Positions 4,657 to 6,246 of a DNA stretch of 6,246 nucleotides are shown here, piece after piece (the first letter of the stretch is position 1; each line of letters opens with the position of its first letter). This DNA comes from Clostridia bacterium (GTDB lineage Bacteria; Bacillota; Clostridia; Oscillospirales; Acutalibacteraceae), in NCBI GenBank assembly GCA_017425745.1, contig JAFOXT010000347.1, positions 1-6,246 of the forward strand, read 5' to 3'. The position numbers and the translations under genes were made by a program. Below the pieces are notes generated by a model. That model did not search any database, had not been told where the DNA came from, and worked only from the letters and a program-made list of their open reading frames with translations.

Positions 4657-5568
4657 ATGAAGTATCTTGTTATCGGTGCAGGCGGCACAGGCGGCCCTAT
4701 TGCAGCACACCTTAATAATGGTGGTGCTGATGTTGCTGTAATTGCCCGTGGGGAGCACCTTGAAGCAATAAAGCAAAAGGGACTTACAATAAAGAAAAGT
4801 GACGGCACAGTGCTTAACGAAAGAATAAAGGTGTACACAGAGGATGAATATTGCGAAAAGGCAGATGTTATTTTCGTAACAGTAAAAAGCTACAGTGTGG
4901 ACAGTGTAATTGAGCTTATCAGAAAAGCTTCCCATGAAAATACAGTTGTAATTCCGCTTCTTAATGTTTTCACAACAGGCGAGTATCTCAGTGAAAAATT
5001 GCCTGAGCTTTATGTGGTTGACGGAACAATGTATATTGTTGCTTCAATTAAAGAGCCCGGTGTTATATCAATGAATGCCGATATTTTCCGTGTGCTTTTC
5101 GGTGAAAGAAAAGGGCAGAGGGCTGAGAAAATTCTTGACCTTGTTGCTGAAGATATGCTTTCAAAGGGTATCAACACAACACATACCTCAGAGATAAGAA
5201 GAGAAGCACTGCTTAAATTTTCCTTTATTTCACCAATGGCAGCTGCAGGTGTTTATCACAAATGCAGAGCGGGAGATATGCACAAAGAGGGCAAGGAGAG
5301 AGAAACCTTTGTTTCGCTTGTAAGCGAGGTTGTGATTCTTGCAAAAAGTATGGGCGTTGAGTTTGAAGAAAGCCTTGTAGAAAGAAGCCTCAGACTTCTT
5401 GACGCAAGAACACCCGATATGATTTCTTCAATGCAGAGAGATGTTGAAGCAGGAAAGAAAAGTGAGTTTGACGGACTTATCCACTCCGTTGCAAGAATTT
5501 CAAAAGAGAAAAACTTAGGTCTTAAAACCTATGAAATGATTTCAGATTTCGGAAAGGAGATACCCTGA
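4657..5568 (+). CDS. Ketopantoate reductase (PanE/ApbA) family protein
   Basis: This 303-residue protein belongs to the 2-dehydropantoate 2-reductase family, whose classic member uses NADPH to reduce ketopantoate to pantoate for coenzyme A synthesis. The N-terminal Rossmann fold shows GAGGTGG at residues 7-13. VTVKSYSVD carries the conserved Lys77, and LLNVFTTGEYL (101-111) corresponds to the usual LQNG region. In the C-terminal helical domain, LLKFSFISPMAA supplies the candidate catalytic Lys187, and SSMQRDVEAGKKSEFDG (257-273) is the family block ending in the conserved Glu270. Aligned by eye, the Asn usually four residues after the catalytic Lys is Ile191, and NG in the LQNG region is NV. 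It may therefore be a divergent oxidoreductase rather than true PanE, so no symbol is given. ATG 4657 is chosen because GAGGAGA (4644-4650) lies six bases before it. The stop overlaps the next start in TGATG. Confidence 0.85.
   Translation: MKYLVIGAGGTGGPIAAHLNNGGADVAVIARGEHLEAIKQKGLTIKKSDGTVLNERIKVYTEDEYCEKADVIFVTVKSYSVDSVIELIRKASHENTVVIPLLNVFTTGEYLSEKLPELYVVDGTMYIVASIKEPGVISMNADIFRVLFGERKGQRAEKILDLVAEDMLSKGINTTHTSEIRREALLKFSFISPMAAAGVYHKCRAGDMHKEGKERETFVSLVSEVVILAKSMGVEFEESLVERSLRLLDARTPDMISSMQRDVEAGKKSEFDGLIHSVARISKEKNLGLKTYEMISDFGKEIP
5554..5559 (+). promoter_or_regulatory. Ribosome binding site of the hydrolase inside the reductase gene
   Basis: AAGGAG lies in the last codons of the reductase gene, eight bases before the hydrolase ATG at 5568. 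Together with the TGATG stop-start overlap, it indicates translational coupling of the two genes. Confidence 0.75.
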
Positions 5569-6246
5569 TGAAAAAGATTTTAGCACTTGTTTTAGCTGTT
5601 GTAATGATGCTTACTGCAATTCCCTTTGCTTTTGCCGTAAACACAGAAAAGCCCTTTGACAACAGCTCATTTTATAAGGTAAATGACGATTACACTCTTC
5701 ACTACAGAGTTTATGAAGCAAAGGGTGAGGAGAAAAATCAGATACTTCTCATTCACGGCTTCTGCCTTTCAACGGCAACCTTTGAGGGACTTGCTGAAAT
5801 TTACGCCGAAAACGGCTACAGAACCATTCTTGTTGATGTGCCCAACTTCGGTTACTCCTCAAGAGAAACCGACGATACGGAGCTTATGGACAGAGAAGAT
5901 GTTATATACGCACTTATGGAAAACCTTGGCGGTACCTTCATAGTAGGCGGTCACTCAATGGGCGGCGGTCTTGCAATCAATCTTGCAACCGACCATCCCG
6001 AAGCTGTAACAGGACTTGTTCTTTTTGCACCCCAGACTTCAATGGATGCAAAGGAAAATACAATGCCTTCGTTTATGCATAAGCCTATGCAGATTATGAT
6101 GGAAGTGGTAAGAACTGTTATTCTTTGGTTTCCCACACTTATCAGATATGCCCTTGTTGCAGGCTCATTCAGCAGTATGGAATTTGCAAAGGATTACGAC
6201 ATCACAAAAATTACCGATCCCTTTACAATCAAGGGAACGGGTGCAG
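5568..6246 (+). CDS. Secreted alpha/beta hydrolase, 3' end missing
   Basis: The frame is open from ATG 5568 to the window edge, giving 226 residues. The first 23 residues are a signal peptide: MKKI, a hydrophobic core, and a likely cut after FAFA. No lipobox cysteine is present. The mature part is an alpha/beta hydrolase. LLIHGF (60-65) is the His-Gly turn that helps form the oxyanion hole. VDVPNFGYSS (89-98) is the usual strand-4 block, and GGHSMGGG (127-134) is the nucleophile elbow with catalytic Ser130. The region after about residue 155 is Met-rich and hydrophobic, resembling a cap domain. The catalytic Asp and His are expected beyond the window, so completeness cannot be judged. Members hydrolyse esters, lipids or amides, and the substrate here is unknown. 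The one-base TGATG overlap with the upstream reductase implies coupled translation, although one product is cytoplasmic and the other exported. Confidence 0.88.
   Translation, partial: MKKILALVLAVVMMLTAIPFAFAVNTEKPFDNSSFYKVNDDYTLHYRVYEAKGEEKNQILLIHGFCLSTATFEGLAEIYAENGYRTILVDVPNFGYSSRETDDTELMDREDVIYALMENLGGTFIVGGHSMGGGLAINLATDHPEAVTGLVLFAPQTSMDAKENTMPSFMHKPMQIMMEVVRTVILWFPTLIRYALVAGSFSSMEFAKDYDITKITDPFTIKGTGA

Noticed and set aside
4606..4935. Minus-strand frames opposite the start of the reductase gene
   Set aside because: They overlap the Rossmann-fold coding region and the terminator and show no domain or start signal.

Overview
The window looks like chromosomal DNA from a low-to-moderate GC, Gram-positive-type Firmicute. 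The best guess is a gut clostridium of the Ruminococcaceae/Oscillospiraceae kind. Supporting signs are AGGAGG-type ribosome binding sites, sigma-A-like promoters, a TTG start codon, a divIC gene followed by a YabR-type S1 gene as in Bacillus and relatives, and a secreted protein with cysteine-rich tandem repeats and a CxCGxxHY end. The family placement is an inference from these features.

Layout. (1) Bases 1-698 hold the 3' part of an endonuclease/exonuclease/phosphatase (EEP) family gene, closed by a strong terminator at 705-741. (2) A promoter at 792-819 leads into a 685-residue secreted transglutaminase-like protein (870-2927) with a tandem 38-residue repeat region and an unusual Cys/His-bracketed hydrophobic C-terminus. 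(3) Convergent to it, on the minus strand, is pgsA (2996-3532), the phosphatidylglycerophosphate synthase. One hairpin lies between the two 3' ends. (4) A 229-base intergenic region carries back-to-back promoters: one for pgsA, one for a plus-strand pair made of a DivIC/FtsB-type division gene with a TTG start (3762-4100) and a YabR-like S1-domain gene (4122-4595). (5) A terminator with a candidate promoter threaded through it (4592-4639) separates that pair from a two-gene unit. This unit is a ketopantoate reductase family protein (4657-5568) overlapping by one base with a secreted alpha/beta hydrolase that runs off the end of the window (5568-6246).

Most of the window is ordinary housekeeping: membrane phospholipid synthesis, cell division and RNA binding. 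The accessory interest is in the secreted transglutaminase-like protein. Its repeats alternate His and Cys at one equivalent position, and its C-terminus could be a surface-retention module unlike LPXTG. No RNA genes, CRISPR arrays, insertion sequences or phage genes were seen. No gene-free stretch exceeds 300 bases.
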